From Dryas octopetala (Eukaryota; Streptophyta; Magnoliopsida; Rosales; Rosaceae), in NCBI GenBank assembly GCA_963921425.1, contig OY992835.1, positions 10,912,001-10,976,000 on the forward strand: a stretch of DNA of 64,000 bases, read 5' to 3'. The notes below the pieces were generated by a model. That model searched no databases. It was given only the letters and a program-made list of their open reading frames with translations, and was not told the origin of the DNA. Position 1 is the first letter of the stretch; each line of letters starts with the position of its first letter. Shown here piece by piece: positions 45,087 to 55,830 of this stretch. The position numbers were made by a program, and so were the translations under genes.

Positions 45087-45571
45087 AATGAAATTTATGA
45101 TCAAATTCACCGGCTCCCAAACTAAAAACAAATTTAAAATATAAAATGATCATACCTTGTGATTAAGAAAAGTATGAGTTTGTAAGATGAATTTAAAGTT
45201 TTTATGAGTGAATAGAGTTAGGATTTATGAGAGAAAGAAAAAATGAAGGAAGAGAAGGGTGTGATGATCAAATTGAAAGGTGAGAATAGTGCTTAAAGTT
45301 TCAATTTATATATTAGGGGTGTTTTAGGGATAATGGGTGGTGGGAAAAGAGGATGGTGTTTGTTTTTGTTTTGTTTTGTTTTTGTTTTTTAATGGTGGAT
45401 TGAACTCTATCTTTTTTAAATAACAATACATAGAAAATTAGATCCATGGAATTGGGATAGTAATGGTCTACTTATGGCTGCTGCTTCACAAGGACGTACT
45501 AGTTGGTTTCTTTCTCTCCTACGGCCACTGAAATTTTGGCAGGCTGAAGGAGCTATATATTTTAGAGGAAG

Positions 45572-45779
45572 CTAGACTATATATTAATTGTTGTAATTTT
45601 CATCGGTGCCGAACGATGAGTCGGTGTGCGACGTTCGTACGGTGCGAATGTTCGCATCTGAATCAGATTAAGGGGAGGGTTCGAACCCAAATGTGTAGGA
45701 AAAGAACTTTTGACCTCGACCAACCAGGCCAACCCCAATTCACGAATCTAGACTACATATTAATTGTTGTAATTTTCAT
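45572..45779. repeat. 144-bp insertion flanked by 32-bp direct repeats
   Basis: The 32-bp stretch ending ATTGTTGTAATTTTCAT occurs at 45572-45603 and 45748-45779 with one mismatch. The insert contains GGGTTCGAACCC, a box-B-like word. The related segment near 54000 has only one copy and no insert. Confidence 0.75.
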
Positions 45780-46650
45780 TCTATTATCTATATATGTATG
45801 CAATTGGCCTGGGCAGCATATCTTCTTGCGAAGAAGGTGCTTATGTTTCCCCAAGTACACATAGAGGTGGAGGAAGGGTCGCGTTGGCTCTCTCATGTAT
45901 TACTTCCGTATGTCAATATATATCGTTCATCCATAAATGAAGTATTTCTTGACAAAAAAAAAAAAAATTTAATACAAAATTAATACAAAACATAAGTCGC
46001 AATTAGTATAAGTTTCATTTTTAAATAAGACACGTTGATAAATTAATCTCACAATATTTGCCGTAGAAAAAATCATTAGATTGAACCCGGCCAAAACTTA
46101 AATAAATGATAATGTCTGTTGTAGCCTGTAAGAAAATAATAACGTATGCACAATAGAAAATTAAGTCATCTCACACGCGTAAGAGCCACTTCAAATATGT
46201 GAAATAGGGAGAGCCACTTGATGCACGCAGAAGCGTGTGTTGAGAGGCTAGTAAAACTATTAAATGAGTATTATTTAATAGTGAAAGAAAATAAGTTAAA
46301 TGAGTTGAAATAAGTTAAAACAATAAAGAGTTTAATGATGTCTTGTTAATTACTTTTGCCTATAAGTTCACTAAATTTTGCAATATTTTCAATACTTTAA
46401 ATGTGATTTCCTTCTAAGTAAAAAACACCTTAAATGTGATCATCAATAACTTTTACATGATAAGTTGCTCTTAATAAACTTACTCCTCTAACTTATGATA
46501 ACCAAATATAAGTTTGTGTGTCTATAAGCGTAAGAACAATCAATGTAAGAGCTTTCATAAAACACTATCAGTGCAAATAAAAAAATAAGTTGATATGTAA
46601 TGATTCATTTTTTAGATATATATATTTATGATATTGGAAAAAATTAAAAG
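45780..46650. repeat. segmental duplicate of 54005-55310
   Basis: Shared words include GGCAGCATATCTTCTTGCGA, AAGTGATGCACGC-type and TTTGTGTGTCTATAAGCGTAA. This copy lacks the 427-bp element present at 54335-54761. Confidence 0.85.
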
Positions 46651-46675
46651 AAATTACAGTTAATGTTACTACTAG

Positions 46676-46969
46676 CTAGGGGAGGTTGAGGGTTCCTCTT
46701 GCTTGACTCCGTGGCAAGTGGGTGACCTTTCCCACCCGACTAGATTCGGGCATTGGGTTAATGTTATCTGGACCTGGCTGACGCTTTTGACAATGACGAG
46801 TGGTGGGTCGTAAGTGTTACTGGGAAGAGAGGGTCGAGTTACTTTGTTTTATTTGAGATCACTGGGGATGAGATTACTTACCCTGTCGAGAGGTTGATGG
46901 TTCATCTTGATTGGAGGCATGAGAATTGGGTGGCTTCAAACAAGAAAAGGTTCACCGCAGCAATCTGAT
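46676..46969 (+). pseudogene. Agenet/DUF724-domain gene fragment
   Basis: One frame reads DLADAFDNDEWWVVSVTGKR, then SSYFVLFEITGDEITYPVER, LMVHLDWRHENWVAS, and a stop. This is the pattern of a plant Agenet (Tudor-like, DUF724) repeat. Just before it, GRLRVPLA*LRGKWV is the end of a preceding Agenet repeat with a stop codon. No other part of such a gene is present. A shortened version remains at 55320-55410. Confidence 0.72.
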
Positions 46970-47175
46970 GATGAACAATTGATCATATGAATGAATGTTT
47001 TTTTTTTTCCTGATTTCTTAAGCTTTAGTTATTTAGTTTTACTAATATCTGAGTTTTACAGAGATCTTCTCTCATTTCATATTATCAAATCTTCTTGTTT
47101 CTCAATAGTTTTGTTTTCTTTGTTCTCTTATTCACAATCTCAGTACTGCAGCCTAAAATTTCTTGGGCATGTAAA

Positions 47176-47535
47176 CAAGTTTGAATAAATCAACTATCCT
47201 CTCACTCACGTTGTATTTGATTTAGGAGTATGAGTTTGTGCATGGGTTTAAATGTTGTTAAGTGGATAGAGTTTAATGTTTATGGGAAAAAAAGAAAATA
47301 CAGAGAAAGAGAAGAGGTGGAAAAAATGTTTATTAATAAGGGTATTTTATGGTATTAGGGGGTGAAAAAAGAAGATTATTATTTCTTAAAATTTGATGTG
47401 AATGGGAATATAAAGTGGGTGGAGAAATAGGATATGAGTGGGAATAGTAGCACTATTTCTATGGTAAAATGATATATATATATATATATTTTTTTTTCTT
47501 TCTTTTTTTGATTAAGGTAAAATGGTATATTGAAA
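47176..47535. repeat. RLP-flanking segment, copy 2 of 3
   Basis: Homologous to 44216-44620; contains a short TA run at about 47475-47488. Confidence 0.75.
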
Positions 47536-47559
47536 GTATAGTAAATTATTGAAAACCAG

Positions 47560-48490
47560 ATATTATGCCCCTAGCACTGGGCAATGGTATCGAGTACTTA
47601 ATGTCATTTTTATAACAGCTGAGCACTGCAAGAAGCACTTGACTCTACTTCCTCGATTCGCCTAGTTTTTGACCCTATCTGCAACAGGTTACCTCATACC
47701 CTCCTAAAATGAAGACAAAATCTCATAGTTAAAACATAATATAAAACTGGCATGGAGGCCCTCCTCTTCAGATCTAATAATCAACAAGTCTTCGCTTTGG
47801 TCTCTATATTAATTGGAAAGATTTCAACATATTGAGGGATTTGGAAAAGTTGTATTAAGCTAGCATTAACGTGCGTTTTAAGGGGTTTGGAAAATTTGTG
47901 TTAAGCATCATATCAAGTCAAAAAAGAAAAAAAATATAAAATGTTTTTCTTTTTCTTTTGACTTTGCTTCTAACTCTTCAACGTATTGTGGGGTTTAGAA
48001 AAGTTGTATTAAGCTAGCATTAACGTTTTGAGGGGTTTGGAAAATTTGTGTTAAGCATCATATCAAGTCAAAAAAGAAAAAGAATTTTATAATCTTTTTC
48101 TTTTGACTTTGCTTCTAACTCTTCAACGTATTGAAAGGTTTGGAAAAGTTGTATTAAGTTAGCATTAACGTTTTGAGGGGTTTGGCAAATTTGTGTTAAG
48201 CATCATATCAAGTCAAAAAAGAAAAAAAATATAAAATCTTTTTCTTTTGACTTTGCTTTTAACTCTTCAACGTATTGAAGGGTTTGGAAAAGTTGTATTA
48301 AGCTAGCTAGCAATAACGTTTTGAGGGGTTTGGAAAATTGGTGTTAAGCATCATATCAAGTCAAAAAAGAAAAAAAATATAAAATCTTTTTCTTTTGACT
48401 TTGCTTCTAACTCTTTAATTTAATTGTTCCAATATATATACAAACTAATTATGATCAGCAATCTAAATATTACATAAACATGGCCCAAAA
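47560..48490 (+). repeat. RLP upstream copy with four tandem about 145-bp repeats, no coding body
   Basis: Tandem units begin TCAAC(A/G)TATTG at about 47823, 47977, 48122 and 48267. Each carries GGGGTTTGGAAAA, TTAAGCATCATATCAAGTC and TCTTTTGACTTTGCTT. Related single units sit at 36690-36800 and 39640-39780. It ends at an ATG-like leader (ACATGGCCCAAAAC, 48478) but no RLP follows. Confidence 0.8.
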
Positions 48491-48698
48491 CAAACGAGAC
48501 TAGCTAAGAACAAAGCTGACATCAATATTAATGAGGTTTTTCAATCATTTGTTACTGTCTTGGTGTTGAAAGTAAAAATCTCAACTTGCATAACAAAATA
48601 TAGGGTCTTTACCAATTGATTTTAAATAAGTGTGTCTCTTCACTTTTTAGCTGAGATACATTTCAAATTTTAGACAATATACAAGATTGACTCTATTT

Positions 48699-50007
48699 CT
48701 TTTTTCTTTTTTTTTTTTTGGTCAGAAAGTAACATTTCATTAAAGAAGCCCAAAAGGCAAAATATTACAATAGGGGTGCTTTTCCGACCACCCTAAACTG
48801 TTGAGTTGACCACCCTATTTCAAAATTTCAATTTTACCTTTAAAACAAAAATTTCTATTTTGTTCGTTCGGTTATTCGACAGTTATCTACCGAAATATTT
48901 GTGGTTATTCGACAGTTATCTGCTGAACATTGGTAGATTATTCGGTGGATAACCACCTAATGGAAATGAAAAAGGCATTCGACAGTTATTTGTCGAAATG
49001 TTTATATTTATTCGACACTTGTCTGCCGAACATTTGTGGATGTTTCGATTGATAACCACCGAATGGATCTGGGTGATTTTATCATGTTTTTGCAATAAAT
49101 GGTAAAATAGGAAAAAAGTTGTGTAAGATATGTTAGGGTGGTCAACTCAGCAACTGAGGGTGGTCTGCATAACCTCACTCATATTACAATCATGAAGGCC
49201 CAAGAGGCATAAGCCCAGCAAACACCACACAGAAAAAGTACAAAGATCAAAAAGATCAAAACATAAAGTTCCCAAGAACATTTGCATGAACCCTAGCCAA
49301 ACACAAATCCTGAAAGAGAAGCAAGTTCCACCATCTAAGCACAGCCCTAATCCAAAAACATCAACCATCTCCATCATTGAAACACAACAAACCAAGCAAG
49401 ACCCGCAACCACCAAAGAGAGACAAGAGAACCGAAGTACTACATAAAGGAATTGAGAAAAATGGAGGTGTTTCCACCTGCACATAATCCGATTGAGGAGT
49501 GAAACATCGCTTTAAGGTGGTAGTTACAAATGCTACAATGGTCCACCAACTCCAAGTGAGGAAACCACAACTGATTCCAACAAGGGCTTGAGATCTGGGT
49601 GGGCTTGGATAAGGGAACAAAGGCAAAAACAAAGGGGGAATAGAGTAGGAACTATGAGAAGACGGGAGAAAATAAAATGAGAGAAGCACAAAGAAAAAAG
49701 AGGATGCAATACCTCTATATCTGAGCGTATAGCTCAAACAATCACCACAATAAGGTGAAGGATCACCACAAGAGGATGAAAGATCACCACAAAGGGGTGA
49801 AGGAAAGCTCAAATACAAAAAGAGAACACAAATGAGAGAGAATGGAGGGAAGGGAGGGAGATGGAGAGAGGCAAGTGTGATGAAGGTTGGAGGCAGGTGA
49901 GAGAGAGGGAGAGGCGAGTGGGATGAGGGGGAGGTGAGTCGACTCTCAAAATGGCGCTTAGAATCAGTGCTCTCTAGTCCTTCTCCACTACTCCTACAAC
50001 AAAAACC
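48699..50007 (-). mobile_element. LINE-like retroposon with 17-bp TSD
   Basis: Flanked by the identical 17-mer CAAGATTGACTCTATTT at 48682-48698 and 50008-50024. The poly(A) tail appears as a T-rich run at 48699-48719, so the element reads on the minus strand. A 287-codon frame (49147-50010) runs through it, but the protein is Ser/Pro/Leu-rich, has no domain I recognise, and overlaps the target duplication and a nested MITE. A 5'-truncated LINE 3' UTR is likely. Confidence 0.78.
48786..49165. mobile_element. hairpin-array MITE, copy 3, nested in the LINE-like element
   Basis: TIRs of about 31 bp (GACCACCCTAAACTGTTGAG... and its inverse ending 49165). The interior has degraded TTCGACAG...CTGCCGAA units. 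Same family as 33241-33667 and 33880-34260. Confidence 0.8.
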
Positions 50008-50024
50008 CAAGATTGACTCTATTT

Positions 50025-51320
50025 AGAAGCTAGATTGCACCTACTTTATATCTTATGTGTTGAACAAAAAATTTGATAAATATATATTAATAATTATATT
50101 GTTACCCAACATAATTTCACTCTACTCATTTAGGAAATAGAGTTTTATTATTTAGAGTACGACTCATTCAAGATGGAATACATCTCTTACTTACAATCCC
50201 TTGGCTCAAAGGAATACCATTTAATCCCAATTGCAATGAAACCAACAGATCATTCTATAAGTGTTTGGATTTCCAATAGATAAAAGACTCATTGAAATGG
50301 AATTTATTTTCGATTGCGATTGCACCCATATTTTAGGTTGCCTACTTACCCATTGCAGGATCAAACCACATGTTGTTCTAAGCTTTTTAGAAATTAAATA
50401 GGTAAATGATTTGAGTAATTTGGGTAGGGTTTAGAGCCCTTAGATTGGATTTGAGAAATCATTTCAGGGACTTTCGTGTGTATAACTAATTTCTGGAGAA
50501 TTTGGACGGATTTGATTTAGAGTCGGTTGTACTTAAATTTAAATATAGGTTGCGTACATATTCTTAGAGGAATCAAACCAAACGTAGTTCATAAAAGAAT
50601 TTGACTTGGTTGGCTTTGTGCCACTTTGAAGTTGAATTTAGGATTTGGATTTGAGATCGTGTACCAATTTTAGGGAGATGATTTTGTACCATTTGAGAAA
50701 ATTGGTTTTGTACCAATTGAAAGAGATGGTTTTGTATTATTTGAGAGTTGTATTTGAGTTTTGGGATGGAAGCAATGTGCCCACTAATTATTTTTTATTA
50801 ATTATTTATTAATTGACACATTTTATGTTTTTTAATGAGCGAATGAATTTAGGAAAGAAGTTTGTTTATTTTGTACGAATTATTTGTTAATTGGCAAATT
50901 TAAATTATTAATGGGTTCTCAAAGTTTGAACAAAAACCCATTAAATTTACGGGCTTGAAGGCTTAGTTTTGACCACTGCCCTTGTATTTATTAACCATGC
51001 GGTGAGCCCATGAAATTTGGGGTTGTCCTATAAGTTGACTTTGATGGCCTTTCCTGGACTTGGCGAACTCCACTCCCCGCCGTCTACAATAAAACTACTC
51101 CAATAGCCTTCCTTGGTGACTTGTAGGATTAATTGATTAATCTCATTTGAATGGCTGGACGCTTTTTTTTTATATGTCAAAGATGGAAAAAACAAACAAC
51201 ATATTTCTTCTTTGGTCTCTCTGACCTAAATGGATTCCATTGCCATAATCTTTTTATGACTTAGCCAAGCATCCAATTATGCAAAGTCACATGGAGGAGA
51301 TACGAACCATGCTTGACTTC
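50025..51320. other. intergenic stretch without recognisable gene
   Basis: It begins with the RLP 3'-flank word AGAAGCTAGATTGCACCTAC, then AT-rich sequence with no supported feature. Confidence 0.5.
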
Positions 51321-51322
51321 TG

Positions 51323-51324
<2 letters not shown>

Positions 51325-51355
<31 letters not shown>
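51325..51355. repeat. (TA)n microsatellite
   Basis: About 15 TA units. Confidence 0.95.
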
Positions 51356-51357
<2 letters not shown>

Positions 51358-51361
51358 CTTT

Positions 51362-51590
51362 GTGGGGGTTTAGCACAGAACTACCAGCTTGGAAAATTAA
51401 TTTTGGGGGTTTAGATCAGAATCCCCATCTTGAGAGAGAATTGATTTATGGAGGGTTCAGATCAGAACCCCCCATCTCTTGAGAGATAATAGATTTATGG
51501 GGGAATCTTGAGAGAAAAATGATTTATTGAAAGCAATTTATGGAGGGTTCTGTTTCTGAACCCCCAACTCAAGAGATAGAACACCACCAT
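51362..51590. repeat. tandem palindromic repeat, about 60-bp unit
   Basis: Repeated units of the type GGGTT(C/T)AGATCAGAA(C/T)CCCC followed by CTTGAGAGA and GATTTATGG. Each unit can fold back on itself. Confidence 0.65.
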
Positions 51591-51658
51591 AGGCCACTAT
51601 GTTGAATTTGAGCTGCAACGGTACATCTTTTTTGAATCCTTACTGCTCTATTTATACA

Positions 51659-52109
51659 CTACAAGAAAAAACAGTTTGGGCGACGAACCTAGTTCCTCTC
51701 TCAAAGTTGATTTTCGTCGCCCAAAACTTTGGGCGACGAAATGCATTTCGTCGCGTGTTTGGTCGCCCAAACCATGACGCTCAAGAGTTTGGGCGATGAA
51801 CTTTTCAATTTCGTCGCCCAAAGCTACCTAGGGAGACAAATTTAGTTCGTCTCCTAAGGGAACTTTGGGAGACGAACATGTGGTTTGTCGCCCAAAGTTA
51901 AGCTTAGGCAACGAAATAATTCGTTGCCTAAACATACTATGGGTGACGAATTAGTAGTTCCTCTCCCAAAATATATTTAGGCGACGAATTTTGAACAATT
52001 CTGTCACCTAAACATACTTTGAGCGACGAATTAGTAGTTCCTCTCTCAAAGTATATTTAGGCAACGAACAATTCCGTCGCCTAAACCTATCAATTCTGTC
52101 GCCTAAACA
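51659..52109. mobile_element. CACTA-like element, left end plus hairpin array, right end missing
   Basis: It starts CACTACAAGAAAAAACAG, the CACTA terminus. Then follow many alternating TTTGGGCGACGAA / TTCGTCGCCCAAA type words (from 51675 to 52105), giving about eight hairpins. It ends in a 13-base A run, after which HIPP-upstream-like sequence begins, with no inverted terminus. Confidence 0.7.
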
Positions 52110-52114
52110 AAAAA

Positions 52115-52395
52115 AAAAAAAGCTTTTCATGTGAAGTTAATTAATCTGGTAGACAGAGTTAGCACAACAATTTGATTTCTTACTCTATTTGTAAATTAGT
52201 ACTTAGGAGCTGCTCTGCAGGCATAAAAGTTGAGACTATTTTAATTTTTTCTGTTTTGGCCACTAAGTTGAGACTATGTTTCAATGAAAAACTATGGGTT
52301 CGTTTTAGTATCTATTCCTGAATATACCTTGATTCCTACTTTTATCCATGAATTAAATTTTGAAATTCTATTATCCGTAAATTTTGAAAAATTCC
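52115..52395. repeat. copy of a HIPP upstream segment
   Basis: Aligns with 22186-22420 and 63700-63980 (AAGCTTTTCATGTGAAG, ATTAGTACTTAGGAGCTGC). It is closer to the 63.7 kb copy. Confidence 0.8.
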
Positions 52396-52864
52396 TGAAC
52401 TTTTCTTTTTCTAAGTTAAACATATGGAATGGAACAACCCCAACGTATGAAACATCATATATATGCTTTTCTTTAGTAGCAACTCAGTGAAAAAAACAAT
52501 ATCTAGCTGTTGATCACTTCCTCACAGATTGTGAATTGCTCTCTATATCCTTTAATTTTGTGACAATTCGTAGTGTAATTAGTACTATGAGCACTCTCTT
52601 GGTGATGAAAAATACCGTCCATGTGGTACAAGCACTATCTACCAATTTTCTAAGAATAATCATTAACAAGAAAACAACTTTGAAACTTGGACTGATGCTG
52701 ATATATATCCCATATAGTAAATTAGTAAGAGTAGACTTTAAAATAAGCAGGTCCATAGATCCAATGACAGGTCTTCGCTTTGTTCTCTGTACTGGAAATC
52801 GCTTTCCACATAATCAAGCATCTTGAAACTTGTGATTAATTAGCAATCTACATCTAACACAAAC
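52396..52864 (+). repeat. RLP upstream region of the pseudogene
   Basis: Nearly identical to 43640-44096. Confidence 0.8.
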
Positions 52865-53735
52865 ATGGCCCATCCACAAAGAAACATGCTACTGCAGCCT
52901 GCAGATCAGCCAATGGCTCATGGCTTCTTTCTCATAATCATGATCTTAGTCTCTTCCATTGTTTCCACAAATATTCATGCATATGCATATATGCAACAAA
53001 ACCGAACGCAGTTTTCTTCTGTCCTTGGCCCTTACTCTGTGTTCTCCCTCCTTTAATTGGACTTCCTTTAATTGCTGCAATTGGGACGACATCACTTGAA
53101 ATAAAGATGGTTGGGTCACACATTTGTACTTACCCTCCAAGGGACTCAAACTCAAAGCAGCTACTTTTTCCTCATTCTCACTTTCAAATCTCACCCATCT
53201 CACATACTTAAATCTCTCCCAGAATATATTCACTTTATGGTACACTCAATCAAATTGGATTCTTCTTTTCCTTAAAACATATTGAGACCCTTGATTTGAG
53301 CACTAGTCTTCTTTCTGGAGAACTACCGTTTTCTTTACCATCTCGTATTCGGACAGTGGATTTTTCCAGCAATCATTTCCATGGTGGAATGTCGTCTTCA
53401 TTCTTCCGCCATGCTAGAAATTGCATTACCTGTTAATTCGATCTACGGAGCCATTAATGATAGAGTTGTCAACCTTACCAACCTCGTAATCTTTGACCTC
53501 TACTCTAATCAATTGAGTGGCTTGCTCCCTCTCCATTTTGGGAAGCTCTCTTAAGTTAAAATTCTTGTTCCTTCATTTCAACAATCTAGAAGGTTCTTTG
53601 CCCCCATCTTTGATGAATTGCACAAGCCTTCTAGAAATACATCTGGGAAACAACAACTTGGAAGGCAACCTCTCTGCCCTTAATTTCTCCAAACTTAGTG
53701 AACTTAAAACTACGGATTAATAACTTCACGGGTAT
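52865..53735 (+). pseudogene. RLP pseudogene with frameshifts and internal deletions
   Basis: It starts with MAHPQRNM... and keeps the signal peptide (AHGFFLIIMILVSSIVSTN). Then come broken LRRNT and LRR blocks corresponding to parts of 39862-40950. The frame is lost near 53000 and 53050, several hundred bases are deleted near 53415, and the copy ends at the LEGNLSALNFSKL block. No island or membrane part remains. Confidence 0.92.
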
Positions 53736-53995
53736 GTTTCCTATGTAACCAAGTTTGAATCTATGGTTCATTTAACACCCCTCATATCTAACTGTCTTCC
53801 TGTTTGATTAAATCATCTATCCTCTGATTACTCACGTTGTATTTGATTTACGAGTATGAGTTTGTGCATGGCTATGTTTAATTTTGTTAAGTGGATAGAG
53901 TACTTTCATGTTTATGGGATCAAGAAAATGGAAATACAGAGGAAGAGCAGGGGGTTGAAAAAATGTTTATTAATAAGGGTATTTTAGGCAATTGA
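53736..53995. repeat. RLP-flanking segment, copy 3 of 3
   Basis: Homologous to 44216-44470 and 47176-47350. Confidence 0.75.
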
Positions 53996-54004
53996 TTTAT
54001 TAAT

Positions 54005-55310
54005 TGTTTTAATTTTCATTCTATTATCTATATGTGTATGCAATTGGGCAGCATATCTTCTTGCGAAGAAGGTGCTTAAATATGTTTCCCCAAGTACACA
54101 TAGAGGTGGAAGAAGGGCCACGTTGGCTCTCTCATGTATTACTTCCGGATGTCAATCGATCATCCATAAATGAAGTATTTCTTGACAACAACAAAAATAG
54201 AAATTAATACAAAACATAAGTCGCAATTAGTATATGTTTCATTTTTAAATAAGACACATTGAAAAATTAATCTCAGAATATTTGCTGTAGAAAAAATCAT
54301 CAAATTGAACCGGCCAAAACTTAAATAAATGATAAGATCCGTTGACTTTAGGTATTAAATTTCAATGTTATTTTATTTTAACTATTAAAATATTTATGTC
54401 ATTTTATTTTAGATACTAAATTTCAGTTTAGGCACCAACTTTAAAAAACATAGTTTTACTGAGCTGTGACTGTTAACTTTCTATTGATTTGTTGTTTTTT
54501 CAGTGTTTGAAAAGCTTAAACTTTAATGTTTAGTCTATAGGCTATAGTACTTCGATCATCTCCCAAGCCTAAATCAAAAGCACTAAACTCTTATAAACTT
54601 TGAATTTTTATGAATTTCAAACAGTCACAACTGTATAGCAAACTGATTTATGACCTAATCCAAAATGTCTTGTTCTAGGTTAGTATCTAAACTAAAAAAA
54701 ATTGGTGTCTTTCTGCTTTACTGAAAAACTATTGATATTTAGTATTTAATCTTAATTTTCTATAAAAGATAATGTCTGATGTAAGAAAATAACAACATAT
54801 GCACAATATAAAATTAACTCATCTCACAGGCATAAGAGCCACTTCAAGTATGTGAAATAGGAAAAGCCACTTGATGCACGCGGAAGCGTGTGTTGAAAGG
54901 CTAGTAAAACTATTAAATGAACATTATTTAATAGTAAAGAGAATGAGTTGAATGAGTTGAAATAAGTTAAAACAATAAAGAGTTTAATGATTTCTTGTTA
55001 ATTACTTTTGCATATAAGTTCACTCAATTGTGCAATATTTTTCAATACATTAAATGTGATTTCCTTCCAAATAAAAAACACCTTAAATGTCAATAACTTT
55101 TACATGATATGTTGATCATAATAAACTTACTCCTTTAACTTATGATAACCCAATATAAGTTTGTGTGTCTATAAGCGTAAAAAAAAAAATCAATGTAAGG
55201 GCTTTCATGCATAAAACACTATCAATGCAAATAAAAATTTGAGTTAATATGTAATGCTTCCTTATTTAGATATATATATTTAAGATATTGGAAAAATTAA
55301 AAGAAATTAT
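54005..55310. repeat. segmental duplicate of 45780-46650, carrying one extra element
   Basis: Collinear with the 46 kb copy on both sides of the insertion at 54335-54761. Confidence 0.85.
54335..54761 (+). mobile_element. 427-bp small element (AG...CT ends), second copy, 10-bp TSD
   Basis: Flanks are ATAAATGATA (54325-54334) and ATAAAAGATA (54762-54771), 9 of 10 identical. It begins AGATCCGTTGACTTTAGGTA and ends TTAATCTTAATTTTCT. It is the reverse-complement homologue of 18321-18799. The related 46.1 kb segment reads ...AAATAAATGATAATGTCTG..., the site without the insertion. Confidence 0.8.
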
Positions 55311-55319
55311 ATTTAATAA

Positions 55320-55410
55320 TTACTAGGGGAGATTGAGGTTTCTCTTGATTAGCTCCATGGCAAGTGGGTGGCTTCCAAGAAGAGGAGGGTTCGCAACAGA
55401 TAGATATCAA
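55320..55410 (+). pseudogene. remnant of the Agenet/DUF724 fragment
   Basis: Reads GKWVASKKRRV after a broken start; matches both ends of 46676-46969 with the middle deleted. Confidence 0.5.
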
Positions 55411-55830
55411 TAATGATTAATTGATTTAAATGAATGTTCTTGATGATGATCTAGTTGATGTGTGCTTTTTGGTTTCTTGTTGGGTTTAGTTTTTTGGTTG
55501 TTGTAAATCATTCCAAGCTAGCCTTATTTAGAAATATAATTTGTTGTTTATTGAGTTTGCGGTGTATATATGGCTGGAAATTGGTGTAGAATGTTAAATG
55601 CAATTATAACTATGGAAAGGTAATGCTAGAGTGCCCTAATAGTTGGTGCCCTAATGGTACTCTAATAAATTGGTAGGCTTTTCATGTTAGGCTTTTCATT
55701 AATGTAGTGCAGTGCTTCAAGAACTAGTAGTATCTATAGTAGTATACTCTGCTGTACTTGAACTCATTTTCGGCATTCAGTATTGCATTAATCTATATTT
55801 TTTAGTTCCAAACAAATTACTATGTCTAAT

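Noticed and set aside
46676-46740. A tRNA-like fold near GTGGCAAGTGGGTGACC
   Set aside because: No consistent acceptor stem or box A/B pair; the sequence fits the end of an Agenet repeat better.
49147-50010. 287-codon minus-strand frame as a protein-coding gene
   Set aside because: It spans a MITE end, the retroposon body and three bases of the target duplication. The composition is low-complexity and no domain is recognisable.
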